DNA of 64,000 nucleotides, taken from NCBI RefSeq assembly GCF_050749805.1, contig NZ_CP192738.1, positions 3,658,001 to 3,722,000 of the forward strand, in the 5' to 3' direction. Origin of the DNA: Hahella sp018986435. Lineage in GTDB: Bacteria; Pseudomonadota; Gammaproteobacteria; Pseudomonadales; Oleiphilaceae. The translations under genes and the position numbers were made by a program. Shown in pieces: positions 17,901 through 27,385 of this stretch (the first letter of the stretch is position 1; each line of letters opens with the position of its first letter). The notes under the pieces were generated by a model that was not told where the DNA came from, searched no databases, and worked only from the letters and a program-made list of their open reading frames with translations.

Positions 17901-19499
17901 ATGATCAAGCCTCGAAAGGAGTTGTCAAAGACCAACACGTCTGAACGTCTGCGCCATTCCGCCCGCGTCGATCTGGGGATAAGCGTCGCGATAGTCACCG
18001 GGTTGACCGCCATGACCAGCGTCTTTCAGATTGATCTCCTCGAAGGCCTTTATGAATACTCCCGCGCCCACGAGGACTGGGAACTGGATGAAATCATCAT
18101 TGCGCTGGGCTGGGTCGGGATCGTCGCCGTGGTGTATGGCGTACGCCGCCTGCTCGATATCAGAACCCTGAACCACGAAATCGCTTCTCACGCCTACTAC
18201 GACATAGTGACCGGCCTGCCCAATCGCGTGCTCGCCGTCGACAGGCTCAATCAAATGCTCGCCAGCGCCCAGCGTCGTGATTCGCAGGTGGCGGTGCTGT
18301 TTCTGGATTTCGATAATTTCAAAGCCATCAACGATAATCACGGTCACGCCAAAGGCGACATGTTGATCAAAAGCGTTGGCGAGCGTCTGGCGCTGCAAGT
18401 TCGCCAGGGCGACACTGTGGCGCGTCTGGGCGGCGATGAGTTTCTGATCTTGATTGACCTCGATATCTCAGATAGAGATATCCTCCCCACCGTATCGCGC
18501 ATCGTCAAAACGCAGAAACAGCCTCACCTGCTGGGAGGCATTGAGGTCACTGTCGGCTTCAGCGTCGGCGTGGCGCTGTTCCCTAAGGACGCCAATACGC
18601 CGGAGAGTCTGTTGAAAGCGGCGGATATGGCCATGTACCAGTCCAAAAGCGACGGCAAGGGGCAAGTGCAGTTTTACTGCGACGACATCGGCATCCGCCT
18701 CTCCGAACGGTATAAGTTGGAAAAAGGTCTGAAACACGCAATCCAGAAGAAGGAGCTCTACCTCGTCTATCAGCCGCAAATCGATCTGCGGCAGCGGCGA
18801 GTGATCGGATATGAAGCCCTCTGTCGCTGGCGTCATCAAGGTGATCATATTCCCCCGGATATCTTTATCAAAATAGCGGAAGAAACCGGATTCATTCATG
18901 AGCTGGGACGCTGGGTCATGCAAACGGCGCTGGCGGAAAGCAAAGCCTGGACCGCCAGAAAGGACGCGGTGATCGCCGTCAACGTTTCCGCCCGCCAGCT
19001 TCAGCGGGACGACTTTGTCGACGAGGTGCGCCAGATTTTGGAGGAAGCGCAAATCCCCCCACAGCGTCTGGAGCTGGAAATCACAGAGACCGTCGCCTCC
19101 TCTGAGCATTCGTCCAATCGCAGGAAACTGCAGGAGCTGCACTATTTGGGCGTCAAAATTTCTCTGGATGACTTCGGCACGGGTTACTCTTCGCTGGTGA
19201 GATTGCGCGAACTTCAGGTCAACCAGCTCAAGATCGACCGCAGCTTTGTGTCCGGCACGGACGACCTGGACGTCAACAGGCAGATCATCAAGGCGATTAT
19301 TTCCCTTGCGGAAAGCCTGGACCTGGCCGTCATCGCAGAGGGCGTGGAAACGGCCGAACAAATGGAGATGTTGCAGCAATTCGGTTGTGACTATGTGCAA
19401 GGCTATTTCTTTAGTCGCCCGGTGCGCGCAGAAGAAATAAGCGACACCACGCGCACGATCGAATATACCTCAGCCAGCGGCGCCAAAGTGGAAAAGTAA
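17901..19499 (+). CDS. Membrane GGDEF-EAL protein (c-di-GMP turnover)
   Basis: The 532-residue protein has two N-terminal membrane helices (about residues 25-42 and 65-82) and a GGDEF domain with an intact RLGGDEF site near residue 175. An EAL domain starts near residue 285 with YEALCRW, and has the conserved ELEITE, LDDFGTGYSS and AEGVET segments. Both catalytic signatures are intact, so it could act as a diguanylate cyclase, a phosphodiesterase, or both. No separate sensor domain is seen beyond the short membrane region. The next gene, 130 bp away, is a chemoreceptor, and a palindrome lies between them. Confidence 0.92.
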   Translation: MIKPRKELSKTNTSERLRHSARVDLGISVAIVTGLTAMTSVFQIDLLEGLYEYSRAHEDWELDEIIIALGWVGIVAVVYGVRRLLDIRTLNHEIASHAYYDIVTGLPNRVLAVDRLNQMLASAQRRDSQVAVLFLDFDNFKAINDNHGHAKGDMLIKSVGERLALQVRQGDTVARLGGDEFLILIDLDISDRDILPTVSRIVKTQKQPHLLGGIEVTVGFSVGVALFPKDANTPESLLKAADMAMYQSKSDGKGQVQFYCDDIGIRLSERYKLEKGLKHAIQKKELYLVYQPQIDLRQRRVIGYEALCRWRHQGDHIPPDIFIKIAEETGFIHELGRWVMQTALAESKAWTARKDAVIAVNVSARQLQRDDFVDEVRQILEEAQIPPQRLELEITETVASSEHSSNRRKLQELHYLGVKISLDDFGTGYSSLVRLRELQVNQLKIDRSFVSGTDDLDVNRQIIKAIISLAESLDLAVIAEGVETAEQMEMLQQFGCDYVQGYFFSRPVRAEEISDTTRTIEYTSASGAKVEK

Positions 19500-19506
19500 C
19501 GCGGTT

Positions 19507-19528
19507 AACTACGTAGCGCTACGTAGTT
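19507..19528. repeat. Perfect 22-bp palindrome
   Basis: AACTACGTAGC is followed directly by its exact reverse complement, 7 bp after the stop codon of the GGDEF-EAL gene. It has no T-run, so it is not a standard terminator. It could be an operator for the downstream chemoreceptor gene, or a hairpin at the end of the upstream mRNA. Confidence 0.6.
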
Positions 19529-19629
19529 TCCAGCAAAAAATTCCGTAGCGCTCCTAACCTCCCAAAATCTGAATACAGGCATATACTTAATTGTCGCGCT
19601 CAACTCATGCTGAACGAGGAAGATTCATT

Positions 19630-21219
19630 ATGCGGGTCAACCAGCCTGTCACAGGTCGCAACCTGGAGCTGCCGCCGGACGCTAACATCCTGTCCACCAC
19701 TACGCCGGACAGCCACATTACCTACGTCAATCCGGATTTCATCAAGATCAGTGGATTCTCAAAAGAAGAATTGGTTGGCCAGCCCCATAACATTGTTCGC
19801 CACCCCGACATGCCGCCCATGGCGTTCCAGCACATGTGGCAGACGTTGAAAAGCGGCCGCTCGTGGATGGGACTAGTGAAGAATCGCTGCAAGAACGGCG
19901 ATCATTACTGGGTCAGCGCCTACGCCACGCCCATCACTAAAGACGGGCGCACTGTGGAATACCAATCCGTACGCACCAAGCCCACCAGAAAGCAGGTGGA
20001 CGCAGCGGAAGAGCTGTACGCCAGCATCCGCGCCGGCAAAACGCCTTTGGCCTGGAAACTGCCGCGATTGGATGTGCGCCTGAAAATTTCCATATTTTCC
20101 ACGCTCAGCCTGATCCCGGTGCTGCTGTTCCTCTCGCATATGCTGACGATCAGCGCCGCCGACACCGCCATCATGGGCGCCTCACTGGGCTTGATGAACG
20201 TATTATTTATCTATTTGTGGCTGTCGCCATTGCACAAGCTGGTGTTAAAAGCGCGCACTATTTCCGATAACCCGTTAAGCCAGGTGCTTTACACTGGTCG
20301 TCACGACGAGTTTGGCGAAATTGAGTTCGCTATGGCCATGGCGCAGGCGGAGACTACCGCTGTCATCGGACGCATGGCCAACGCGGCGGACCAGCTGGAA
20401 TCCCTGACGGACGAGCTGGTGTCGGAAATCGAGGACTGCAATAACAAAACCAATGGCCAGCAGTCGGAAACCGATCAGGTGGCGGCAGCCATCAACGAAA
20501 TGACGGCGACCATTCAGCAAGTGGCCGCCACCACACAGGAAGCCGCAAGCGCAGCGGACCACGCAGACCAGGAAACAGCCCAGGGGCAGGAACTGGTCAC
20601 CAGCACCAAACGCATCATCAGTTCGCTGGCGGATGAGATTCATCAGGCGGCGGAAGTGATTCACGATCTGGACAAACACAGCAAAGACATCTCCACCATC
20701 CTCAACGCTATTCAGGACATCGCAGAGCAAACCAATCTGCTGGCCCTGAACGCCGCCATTGAAGCCGCCCGCGCGGGAGAAATGGGACGCGGCTTTGCGG
20801 TGGTCGCAGATGAAGTAAGACAACTTGCGTCTCGTACGCAGCAATCCACTACGGACACCCAAAAGATGATCAACTCTCTGCAGGATGGCGCCCGCTCAGC
20901 GGTGGCCGCCATGGAGAAAAGCCGGGAGAAAGCCAATAACAGCGTCGACCACGCCCATCAGGCGGCGGAGAAATTGACCGCCATCGGCCGCCGCGTCAAT
21001 CAGATTTCGGATATCAGCACCCAGATCGCCAGCGCGGTGGAGCAGCAAGGCGCCGTCAGTGAAGGCATCAATAACAGCGTCGTCGCCATCCGGGATACCG
21101 CCAGCGCCAACGCCACCGTCGGCCAATACAACCGCAAGCGGGCGGAGGACGTGGCGCAACTCACCTCTGCATTGCAGGAGCTCGCCAAACAGTTCTGGAG
21201 TAAACGGCGCCAGTCATAA
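19630..21219 (+). CDS. aer: PAS-domain chemoreceptor, Aer-like
   Basis: The 529-residue protein starts at an ATG with GAGGA about 9 bases upstream. An N-terminal PAS domain carries the Aer-type segment YVNPDFIKISGFS and HNIVRHPDMP. Two membrane segments near residues 155-200 have almost no periplasmic loop, and a C-terminal signalling hairpin contains EQTNLLALNAAIEAARAGE. This is the architecture of Aer, which reports redox state through FAD bound to the PAS domain and drives energy taxis through CheW/CheA. FAD binding is inferred by family. The gene is followed by a clear terminator. No che genes are nearby. Confidence 0.88.
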   Translation: MRVNQPVTGRNLELPPDANILSTTTPDSHITYVNPDFIKISGFSKEELVGQPHNIVRHPDMPPMAFQHMWQTLKSGRSWMGLVKNRCKNGDHYWVSAYATPITKDGRTVEYQSVRTKPTRKQVDAAEELYASIRAGKTPLAWKLPRLDVRLKISIFSTLSLIPVLLFLSHMLTISAADTAIMGASLGLMNVLFIYLWLSPLHKLVLKARTISDNPLSQVLYTGRHDEFGEIEFAMAMAQAETTAVIGRMANAADQLESLTDELVSEIEDCNNKTNGQQSETDQVAAAINEMTATIQQVAATTQEAASAADHADQETAQGQELVTSTKRIISSLADEIHQAAEVIHDLDKHSKDISTILNAIQDIAEQTNLLALNAAIEAARAGEMGRGFAVVADEVRQLASRTQQSTTDTQKMINSLQDGARSAVAAMEKSREKANNSVDHAHQAAEKLTAIGRRVNQISDISTQIASAVEQQGAVSEGINNSVVAIRDTASANATVGQYNRKRAEDVAQLTSALQELAKQFWSKRRQS

Positions 21220-21291
21220 ATTTTGCCTTGTTTTGCTTTATAGCGCTTCTGTTCAAACACTTAGGACGCAAGCCTAAACCAGCGACAATCA

Positions 21292-21326
21292 CCGACATCC
21301 GTTCCTCTAACAGATGTCGGCCTTTT
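21292..21326 (+). terminator. Terminator after the Aer-like gene
   Basis: An 8-bp stem CCGACATC/GATGTCGG with a 13-base loop is followed by CCTTTT. It lies 73 bp after the stop. Confidence 0.7.
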
Positions 21327-21425
21327 ACAATCCCTCAGAATTCATCCGCGTTACCTTAACGGCGAGTCGCCTGTTCAACTCAGGCTATACGATATCTGAC
21401 CGTCACTCATCGCGGAGGAAACACT

Positions 21426-21821
21426 GTGAAAACATCTCTTATAACAACCGCCCTCAGCTATGCCCAGCTCGGCGAAAACGAAGCCCGACAGTGGATGCTG
21501 TTGTCTCTGTTAGACGTCATCCGCGCCGACGCCATTACTGCGGAGCCCGCGGTACAACTGGCGCTGGGCGCCCTGTTGGGCCGTTTTAATGGAGAGATCG
21601 ACGCCAGACGATACAACGAAGCACAACAGTTTTTCCTGGATTGGATGCGAGACAGCCAAAGCGAACTCGACGAACCGGCTTTGATGTTCGCTAATGCTGT
21701 CCGTGTTTGCCTGGAACGTGAGGAACCGTCAGATGGGCTGGAAGATGGACTGGAAGATGCGCTGTTTATGTTCGCTCACTATCTGGATCAAGGGGAGTTC
21801 AGCCAGTTCATCGAGGCGTAG
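21426..21821 (+). CDS. Hypothetical helical protein
   Basis: The 131-residue soluble protein is alpha-helical and acidic toward the end (SDGLEDGLEDALFMFAHYLDQGE). A GGAGG sequence (21414-21418) lies 7 bases upstream of the start. No family is recognised. It converges with the HEAT-repeat gene, separated by only two bases, so their ends nearly touch. Confidence 0.6.
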   Translation: MKTSLITTALSYAQLGENEARQWMLLSLLDVIRADAITAEPAVQLALGALLGRFNGEIDARRYNEAQQFFLDWMRDSQSELDEPALMFANAVRVCLEREEPSDGLEDGLEDALFMFAHYLDQGEFSQFIEA

Positions 21822-21823
21822 AT

Positions 21824-22651
21824 TTACCCTGCGGACGCAGTCAGTTTGCCAAGCGCGCCCTCAATAGACTCTCCAGCTAATCGCGAGACTTCAACGCGCA
21901 AGGCGGCCTCCAGCTCAGGAACCGCCTGCTTGACCTGATGCTCGCCCAGTCCAAAGGCGGCGATATCCCTTACAGTTGGGTCCTTATCCTGAAGACGGGC
22001 GATCAGCGCGCTTTCGAATAATCCCAACGCCAACTCCGGTATGCTCTCTCGCGGCAATCCCGCCAGGGTTTTGGTCGCTTCCTGGCGCACTTCCGCCTCC
22101 TTGTCTTCCATCAGCGGAGCCAGCATCGCCACGATGGCTTCGTCCGGCCAGCGTCCCACTACGCCGCAGGCGACACGGCGCACCGTTTTATTTCCGTTAC
22201 TCAGTAGCGGAACAAAAGCGGCGCGAGCGCGATAGTCGGCGAAGTAGCGGTGCACGATGTGCGCTAACGCCAGAGCGGTTTCTTTAACAAGTCTGGCTTT
22301 GCCTTGGCTGAGCGCGTTAATCAATACGTCGGTGACGCGCGGGTCGCGAATCCAGGCGTAAGTCGCTTTATTCGTCGCCCTCGCCGCTTCTTTGGCGACG
22401 GCGGCGACCGCTTTGACGGCGCTGTCGTCAAAAGGCGGCTGTAGCGCCGATTTGAGTGGGCTGAGCTTTGCTTTCAGCGCTTCGTCTATCGGGATCAGCT
22501 CATAGTAGGCGTTTTGCAGCAATGGGTTGTCGCCCTGGACGAATCCCTCATGCAGCAGCAGTTCCCGGGCTTCTTCCAATGCGCCCTGCTGCAGCAGGGT
22601 TTGGGCTTTTGCGATGAGTTGCGTTTGCTCTGACGCATCCCGTCTTAGCAT
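21824..22651 (-). CDS. HEAT-repeat protein
   Basis: The 275-residue protein starts at the ATG at 22651, with AGGAGG 7 bases upstream. Its second half consists of HEAT repeats, for example NKTVRRVACGVVGRWPDEAI, KEAEVRQEATKTLAGLP and KDPTVRDIAAFGLGEHQVKQ. These resemble phycobilisome-lyase-type and other protein-binding solenoids. No enzymatic site is visible. It lies downstream of the acetyltransferase gene on the same strand. Confidence 0.7.
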   Translation of the reverse strand: MLRRDASEQTQLIAKAQTLLQQGALEEARELLLHEGFVQGDNPLLQNAYYELIPIDEALKAKLSPLKSALQPPFDDSAVKAVAAVAKEAARATNKATYAWIRDPRVTDVLINALSQGKARLVKETALALAHIVHRYFADYRARAAFVPLLSNGNKTVRRVACGVVGRWPDEAIVAMLAPLMEDKEAEVRQEATKTLAGLPRESIPELALGLFESALIARLQDKDPTVRDIAAFGLGEHQVKQAVPELEAALRVEVSRLAGESIEGALGKLTASAG

Positions 22652-22699
22652 CAACGTCCTCCTGACGATCTATTCAATGAGTGTTGCGGCGTCTGCGCC

Positions 22700-23146
22700 T
22701 CAGGCGGAATCGATTTTCTTAACCACATGAATCAGGCGCTCCACCTCGGTATATCCCAGAGCGGTGTGCGCTTTCAGGCTGATTTCATTGTTGACCAGCA
22801 TATCACTGCCGATTTCCCGCAGGCCGCGATCCAGGGCCCATTCTTCGGCGGCGTCCATCAGGCGGCGACCGACGCCCTGGCGGCGATGGGAAGGGAGCAC
22901 ATACCAGCCCTCCACATAGGCGACCGGATGACTGGCGCAGCCTTCGCCGTATGAGCGCAGACCAGCTTCCAAAAAGCCCAGCATGTCGCCGTTATCGTCG
23001 ATGGCGACAAAGGTAGCGAGGTCCGGCATGCTGAAGTAGGCGTGAATTTCCCCTTCATGTTCCTGCGGCGGGGTTTCCGGCCAGAGTTCCTGACGTAAGG
23101 CCAGCCAGTTGGCTTTGTCGGCCTCCATGACGTATCGGATTTTCAA
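22700..23146 (-). CDS. GNAT acetyltransferase, AAC(6')-like
   Basis: From the TTG at 23146, with GGGAG 9 bases upstream, the protein has 148 residues. It begins KIRYVMEADKANWLALRQELWP, in which the aromatic and acidic residues are typical of AAC(6')-I aminoglycoside acetyltransferases. The acetyl-CoA loop is RRQGVGRRLMDAAEEWA, followed by the family-like EIGSDMLVNNEISLKAHTALGY. AAC(6')-I enzymes acetylate the 6'-amine of aminoglycosides, and chromosomal members are common in environmental proteobacteria. Whether this one confers resistance cannot be told. The ORF could be extended eight residues to another TTG without a better ribosome-binding site. Confidence 0.75.
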   Translation of the reverse strand: MKIRYVMEADKANWLALRQELWPETPPQEHEGEIHAYFSMPDLATFVAIDDNGDMLGFLEAGLRSYGEGCASHPVAYVEGWYVLPSHRRQGVGRRLMDAAEEWALDRGLREIGSDMLVNNEISLKAHTALGYTEVERLIHVVKKIDSA

Positions 23147-23230
23147 AGGTTTATCTCCCGTGTTCCGCAAGCGTACAAGCAGAGTTTTTCAGGAGCGGCT
23201 TTGTTTTGTCAAAGTAATTTTTATCATTTG

Positions 23231-23260
23231 TTCCCAGGCCGACACGCATCCGCCTGGGAA
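23231..23260. terminator. Hairpin between the GH28 and acetyltransferase genes
   Basis: A 9-bp perfect stem TTCCCAGGC/GCCTGGGAA with a 12-base loop lies 40 bp after the GH28 stop codon. No T-run follows on the minus strand, so termination efficiency is uncertain. Confidence 0.4.
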
Positions 23261-23299
23261 CGGTTGTACAAGAGAGGTCTCAAGCCCTTTCACCGCGCT

Positions 23300-24484
23300 T
23301 CAGTCGCAGCTGCATTCTCCGTCCACGTCCACATCTTTGCAGGAGATGGTTGCGCCGTCTTTGCAGTGCAGTTTTCTCAGCTTCACCGTGCATACGTCGG
23401 CGTATTTGCAGTTCAGATCAATTTCGCCGCCATGCACCGATATTTTCTTGTAGGTGACGTTTTCAATGCTGGAACGGGCGTTTTTATCGCACTTGCTGCT
23501 GCCAGGGTCGTCACAGTGATCGTTGTGGTAGTCCGTTTTGATCTGGATCGGATTGCTGGAAATACGCTTCACCAGACTGTCTTTGAATTTGATGTTTTCC
23601 ACTTTGCCGTTAGCGTATTTCTGCATTTTAATGCGCAAGCCGAAGTGTGAGTCCATCACCGTTACATTCTCGACTTCCACATCTTTGACCACGCCGTTCA
23701 TCGCAATGGAGCCGATTGAAAGCCCATGGCCGTTGTGACAGGTCACGTTGGAGATGCGCACATTGGACGAGTTGGCCTTGACGGCGATGCAATCGTCGCG
23801 ACTACGGACTTCCGAGTCTTTGATGCTGATGTCGTCCCCGCTGATATCCATGCCGTCCAGGTTGCAGGAGCTTTTTGAGCCGTTATGGTGCGTGTTGACC
23901 GTGACGTCCTCAATCTCGATGCCTCCGCGGGAGTGTTCGACATGCAGGTTGAATCCAGGCCCGTGGGATAAAGTAATGGACTTCACTAACAGATTCTTGG
24001 AGCCTTGCAGATCCATCATGATGGGCCTGACTTTGCCGTCATAGTCGCCACAGTCCTTGTCGCCCATCCAGGTATTATTGCGACCGTCGATCTCGCCATC
24101 CCCGGCAATGACCACGTTTTCCAGATTTTCCCCTTTAAACAGAGGCGGAAACCGCTTCTCGCCTTTGGGTATTGGCGGCCAGTCATCCTTGGAGGGCGCT
24201 TTCAGCTTATGCAGAATATACAGATTCAGGTTGCTGCAAAGCTGAATCGGCACATCCTGGCCATCCACTTTGGAGTCCTGATTGTCCATGAAGACGAACT
24301 TCTTCACCGAATCTCCCACCGCGCAGCAATTAGCGATAGCGGAAGGCAAGTTGTAGTTATAGTCCGACGCATAACAACACATGTTTCCCTGCTCCGAGCA
24401 AACTGGATTTTCATCCGCCTGCGCGAGACCGCTCCACAAGAAAACAACAACAGCGAGTAGTTTTATCCCTATCATCCTGTTCAT
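23300..24484 (-). CDS. Secreted GH28 polygalacturonase-like enzyme
   Basis: The 394-residue protein has a signal peptide (cleavage after GLAQA). Its right-handed beta-helix carries the four GH28 signatures in order: NLDGMD near residue 209 (usual N-T-D), RDDC near 230 with the catalytic Asp pair, NGHGLS near 251, and RIK near 284. GH28 enzymes hydrolyse the alpha-1,4 bonds of polygalacturonate by inversion. Numerous cysteines point to disulfides. The start has GAGGGAG upstream. There is no adjacent transporter or uronate pathway, so the enzyme may serve attack on plant or algal walls rather than a full local pathway. Confidence 0.88.
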   Translation of the reverse strand: MNRMIGIKLLAVVVFLWSGLAQADENPVCSEQGNMCCYASDYNYNLPSAIANCCAVGDSVKKFVFMDNQDSKVDGQDVPIQLCSNLNLYILHKLKAPSKDDWPPIPKGEKRFPPLFKGENLENVVIAGDGEIDGRNNTWMGDKDCGDYDGKVRPIMMDLQGSKNLLVKSITLSHGPGFNLHVEHSRGGIEIEDVTVNTHHNGSKSSCNLDGMDISGDDISIKDSEVRSRDDCIAVKANSSNVRISNVTCHNGHGLSIGSIAMNGVVKDVEVENVTVMDSHFGLRIKMQKYANGKVENIKFKDSLVKRISSNPIQIKTDYHNDHCDDPGSSKCDKNARSSIENVTYKKISVHGGEIDLNCKYADVCTVKLRKLHCKDGATISCKDVDVDGECSCD

Positions 24485-24790
24485 GATGACTCCCTCTTCC
24501 TGCCATTGAGTGTTTGAGGTTGTATCCTTGGAAATGGCGTGTCGTCCTGGGCGACGCGCTCTGTTTCACCTCCTTTCATAGATGGATGAACAAGGCTCTA
24601 TTATCTCCTCCCCATCTTCGCCACGTCACACATCGATTAGACGCATTGCGCATAAAACGCCCAAGGCTATAGCGGGATTTTCTATGGGGCCAGTCGTAGC
24701 CATAAAAACCAAACGGGGAAACACTGCGGCCAAGCTGGCTTGCCAAACCGCAGTGTTTTTAAGGAGAGGTCGCCCCCTCCAAAAGCGTGA
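24485..24790. other. Intergenic region between the GH28 and di-haem genes
   Basis: About 300 bp with no supported gene. The half nearest the di-haem gene holds a strong hairpin (24719-24758). The rest is presumed to carry the GH28 promoter. Confidence 0.5.
24719..24758 (-). terminator. Hairpin after the di-haem oxidoreductase gene
   Basis: An 11-bp perfect stem AAACACTGCGG/CCGCAGTGTTT with an 18-base loop lies 32 bp after the stop codon. It has T-rich sequence on the plus-strand side and a delayed T-rich stretch on the minus-strand side, so it may stop transcription in both directions. Confidence 0.65.
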
Positions 24791-27385
24791 CTAGAGCGAA
24801 TTCAGGAAGTGTTTCAGGGCGTCCCGGTCAGCCGAACTTAGCGCCTCATAAGTCTGTCGGCTGCCGGCGGCTTCGCCGTCATGCCAGAGAATCGCTTCGT
24901 CCAGGGTTCTCGCGCGGCCGTCATGCAGGTAGCGCACGTTTTCCTGGCCGCCTTGCACAAACTTGAGGCTGCCCAGCCCCCACAACGGCGGCGTGCGCCA
25001 CATGGACGCCACAGCGTCGCCCTGCGGCAGGGTATCGGCCAGGCCGGCGCCCATATCGTGCAACAGCAGATCCGTATAAGGGTGAATCGTCTGGTTGCGC
25101 AGTTCCGCCATCGGATGCGTGTTCCCGGTCTTCAGGGTCGCGGTGTGACAGGCGACGCAGCCCGATTGCGCAAATACGTCTTTGCCCTGACTGATGCGCT
25201 CTGGATCAACGTCATGCTCTGGCGAGACCCGAATCCCGTCGGGATAACCACTGCGCAGACTGCGCTGTGCCGGCACGCCTAACAACGCCAGATACTGACC
25301 GACGCGATCCATCTCAGCGTTGTCGATATGGGTGTCGGCGGCGTTGTCATGGCAGTCCGTTTCGGTCTTCTGACAGGAGCGCGATGGGTAGGTCGGCGTG
25401 GTGACGCCCATGTCCTGCAGAAACGCAGTCCCCACCTGATGACGCAGGCTCAGTTTGGAAGCCTTCCAGCCAAAGCGTCCCAGCTGCACCGCGCCAGTCT
25501 CGGGGTTCTTGATCCAGTTGGGCTGACCGCGCACGCCATCGCCGTCCGCGTCATTTTCATCCACGCCCGCGAGAATCGTCGCTTCCGAAACAGCTTCCAG
25601 CAGCCCCATGCCGATGACCTGGGGCGCCTGCCGCACGGAATACAGCTCTGGCGTCGGCCCCTGGAAGGCGTAGTAAGGTTTGCGCAATTCAACCACTTCA
25701 CCGCCATTCAGTTCCTTTGTGGTCACTTCATAGTGGCTGAGATTGACGGCGTAATTCTCCTGCCCGGCGTCTTTGGATTTCTGCAGCACATTGAAGCCAT
25801 AGAATGGATCAGGCGCTGCGCCGTCTTGAGAGCCAAACGCAGCCGTCAGCACCGAATAGCCTTCCAACGCCTGTCCCGCCTGAGCGGGTTGGCTGCGGCC
25901 ATTGCTCTGGTGACAGCCGATGCAGCTCTCGTTGTTGTAACGGGGTCCCAACTGGCCGACATGCGCGCTGAACACCGGGTTGGTGTCGGAGAATTCAGAG
26001 TGTTTGCCAGATGAGAATGAGGTGTGGAACAGGCGTCGTCCTTCAACAAAGCGCTGGCTGTTCTCGATGCCGATGTTGTTGGCCATCTGCTGGAACATCC
26101 GATGGGGTTCTTCTGAGTAGTTGTAGGACACGCTCGCCTGACCGCCCAACAGGGTGTCCGGCGGCAGCGGTTCGGAATCCAGATTAGGAGCGATTCCGTA
26201 CCAGGGATGCATGCCCTTGCCCACCACATAAAGCTGCTCGAAGGAGTAATAGCGCTCTCCGCCGCCGTCGATCACGGGCGTCAGCAAGCGCGGCGCCGGA
26301 GCCAGCTCGATCTTATCACCGACTCGCAAGGGGCTATGCGGCGAGGTGCGCCAGTTGGAATTAAAATCCATCATGCATTCGCGCTTACCTGCATGACAGA
26401 TAGGCTGTCCGCCCTCATTGGGATTGTTGAAGCCGTAGTTGAGGGACCAGCCGAAGTCTTTCACGTTCGGATTTTCGATGTTGCGGAACAAGCTGAAGGT
26501 CGTGCCGCGGAAGGTATTGGCGTTCACATGCAGCCAGACTTCAATCTTATCGCCGCCGGCGGGAACCGAGTCGTGAATCTCCAATCCGAAGGTGCGGTTC
26601 TGGAAGTAGAAAGGCGGGAACGTGAGATAACGCCCCGGCCCCTGATCCGGCGCATCCCAGGGCTCGCCCCGTTCACGGGCGTGGCGCTCGGTGGGTCGGG
26701 CTCCCATCAGGGTGACCAGCGTACCGTCCGCATCCACATACTGAATCCGTTCCAGCACCTCTGTGCCTTTGGGATACAGCGGTGCGAAGGCGGCGGGCAG
26801 GTTATCTGGCAAATCGGGTTCATCCGGCTCGTCGGGACCGTTTGGATCACCAGGGCCATCAGGTTCATCTGGATCGTCCGGCCCTGACAGCGGCGTTCCG
26901 TAGACCTCCAGGTCGAAAATGGAATATCCCCAGGCATTGCCGCGGCTGCGCTGGGTGGCGAAGATTCGCACGTAGCGATAGTCCCCGCTGACATCCACCG
27001 TATCGGTGCGATCACCGAATACGCCGCCGCTCTGGGCGGAAAGCCTGGTCCAGTTTTCGTTATCGTTAGAGCCCTGGATTTCGTAGGTTTCCGGGTTCGC
27101 CGCCTCCCAGTCGATGACGACCTGCTCCAGGCTGGTCGCTTGCCCCAGATCCACGGTCAGCCAACTGGGCGACACGCCATGATTGGATTCCCAGCGGGAC
27201 CGGCTGTCCGCATCCACGGCCAACCTCGCCTGGCGCAGCTCCGTGCTGGCGAACGTGTTTTTACCCGCCGCCAGATTGACGGCGGCCTGCGCGGCGGGAA
27301 ATGACGACGCCGCAGCGGCGACGCCGATAAGTGTTCTGGCGAGCTTGCGCCGAAGCGCATTGTGGCACGAATCATTCGTATACAT
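24791..27385 (-). CDS. Secreted F5/8C (discoidin)-di-haem oxidoreductase (DHOR family)
   Basis: The 864-residue protein has an N-terminal signal (cleavage near PAAQA) and an F5/8 type C (CBM32-like) carbohydrate-binding domain to about residue 165. A Pro/Asp-rich linker of repeated DPDEPDG units (about 168-192) and a long middle region follow. The C-terminal di-haem domain carries two CxxCH haem sites, CIGCH near 487 and CVACH near 743. The last part matches the DHOR/DUF1111 family, which is related to bacterial di-haem peroxidases. It may couple substrate attachment to peroxidase-like or thiol/redox chemistry outside the cell. The actual substrate is unknown. LacI-type operator-like sites lie upstream. 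Confidence 0.85.
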   Translation of the reverse strand: MYTNDSCHNALRRKLARTLIGVAAAASSFPAAQAAVNLAAGKNTFASTELRQARLAVDADSRSRWESNHGVSPSWLTVDLGQATSLEQVVIDWEAANPETYEIQGSNDNENWTRLSAQSGGVFGDRTDTVDVSGDYRYVRIFATQRSRGNAWGYSIFDLEVYGTPLSGPDDPDEPDGPGDPNGPDEPDEPDLPDNLPAAFAPLYPKGTEVLERIQYVDADGTLVTLMGARPTERHARERGEPWDAPDQGPGRYLTFPPFYFQNRTFGLEIHDSVPAGGDKIEVWLHVNANTFRGTTFSLFRNIENPNVKDFGWSLNYGFNNPNEGGQPICHAGKRECMMDFNSNWRTSPHSPLRVGDKIELAPAPRLLTPVIDGGGERYYSFEQLYVVGKGMHPWYGIAPNLDSEPLPPDTLLGGQASVSYNYSEEPHRMFQQMANNIGIENSQRFVEGRRLFHTSFSSGKHSEFSDTNPVFSAHVGQLGPRYNNESCIGCHQSNGRSQPAQAGQALEGYSVLTAAFGSQDGAAPDPFYGFNVLQKSKDAGQENYAVNLSHYEVTTKELNGGEVVELRKPYYAFQGPTPELYSVRQAPQVIGMGLLEAVSEATILAGVDENDADGDGVRGQPNWIKNPETGAVQLGRFGWKASKLSLRHQVGTAFLQDMGVTTPTYPSRSCQKTETDCHDNAADTHIDNAEMDRVGQYLALLGVPAQRSLRSGYPDGIRVSPEHDVDPERISQGKDVFAQSGCVACHTATLKTGNTHPMAELRNQTIHPYTDLLLHDMGAGLADTLPQGDAVASMWRTPPLWGLGSLKFVQGGQENVRYLHDGRARTLDEAILWHDGEAAGSRQTYEALSSADRDALKHFLNSL

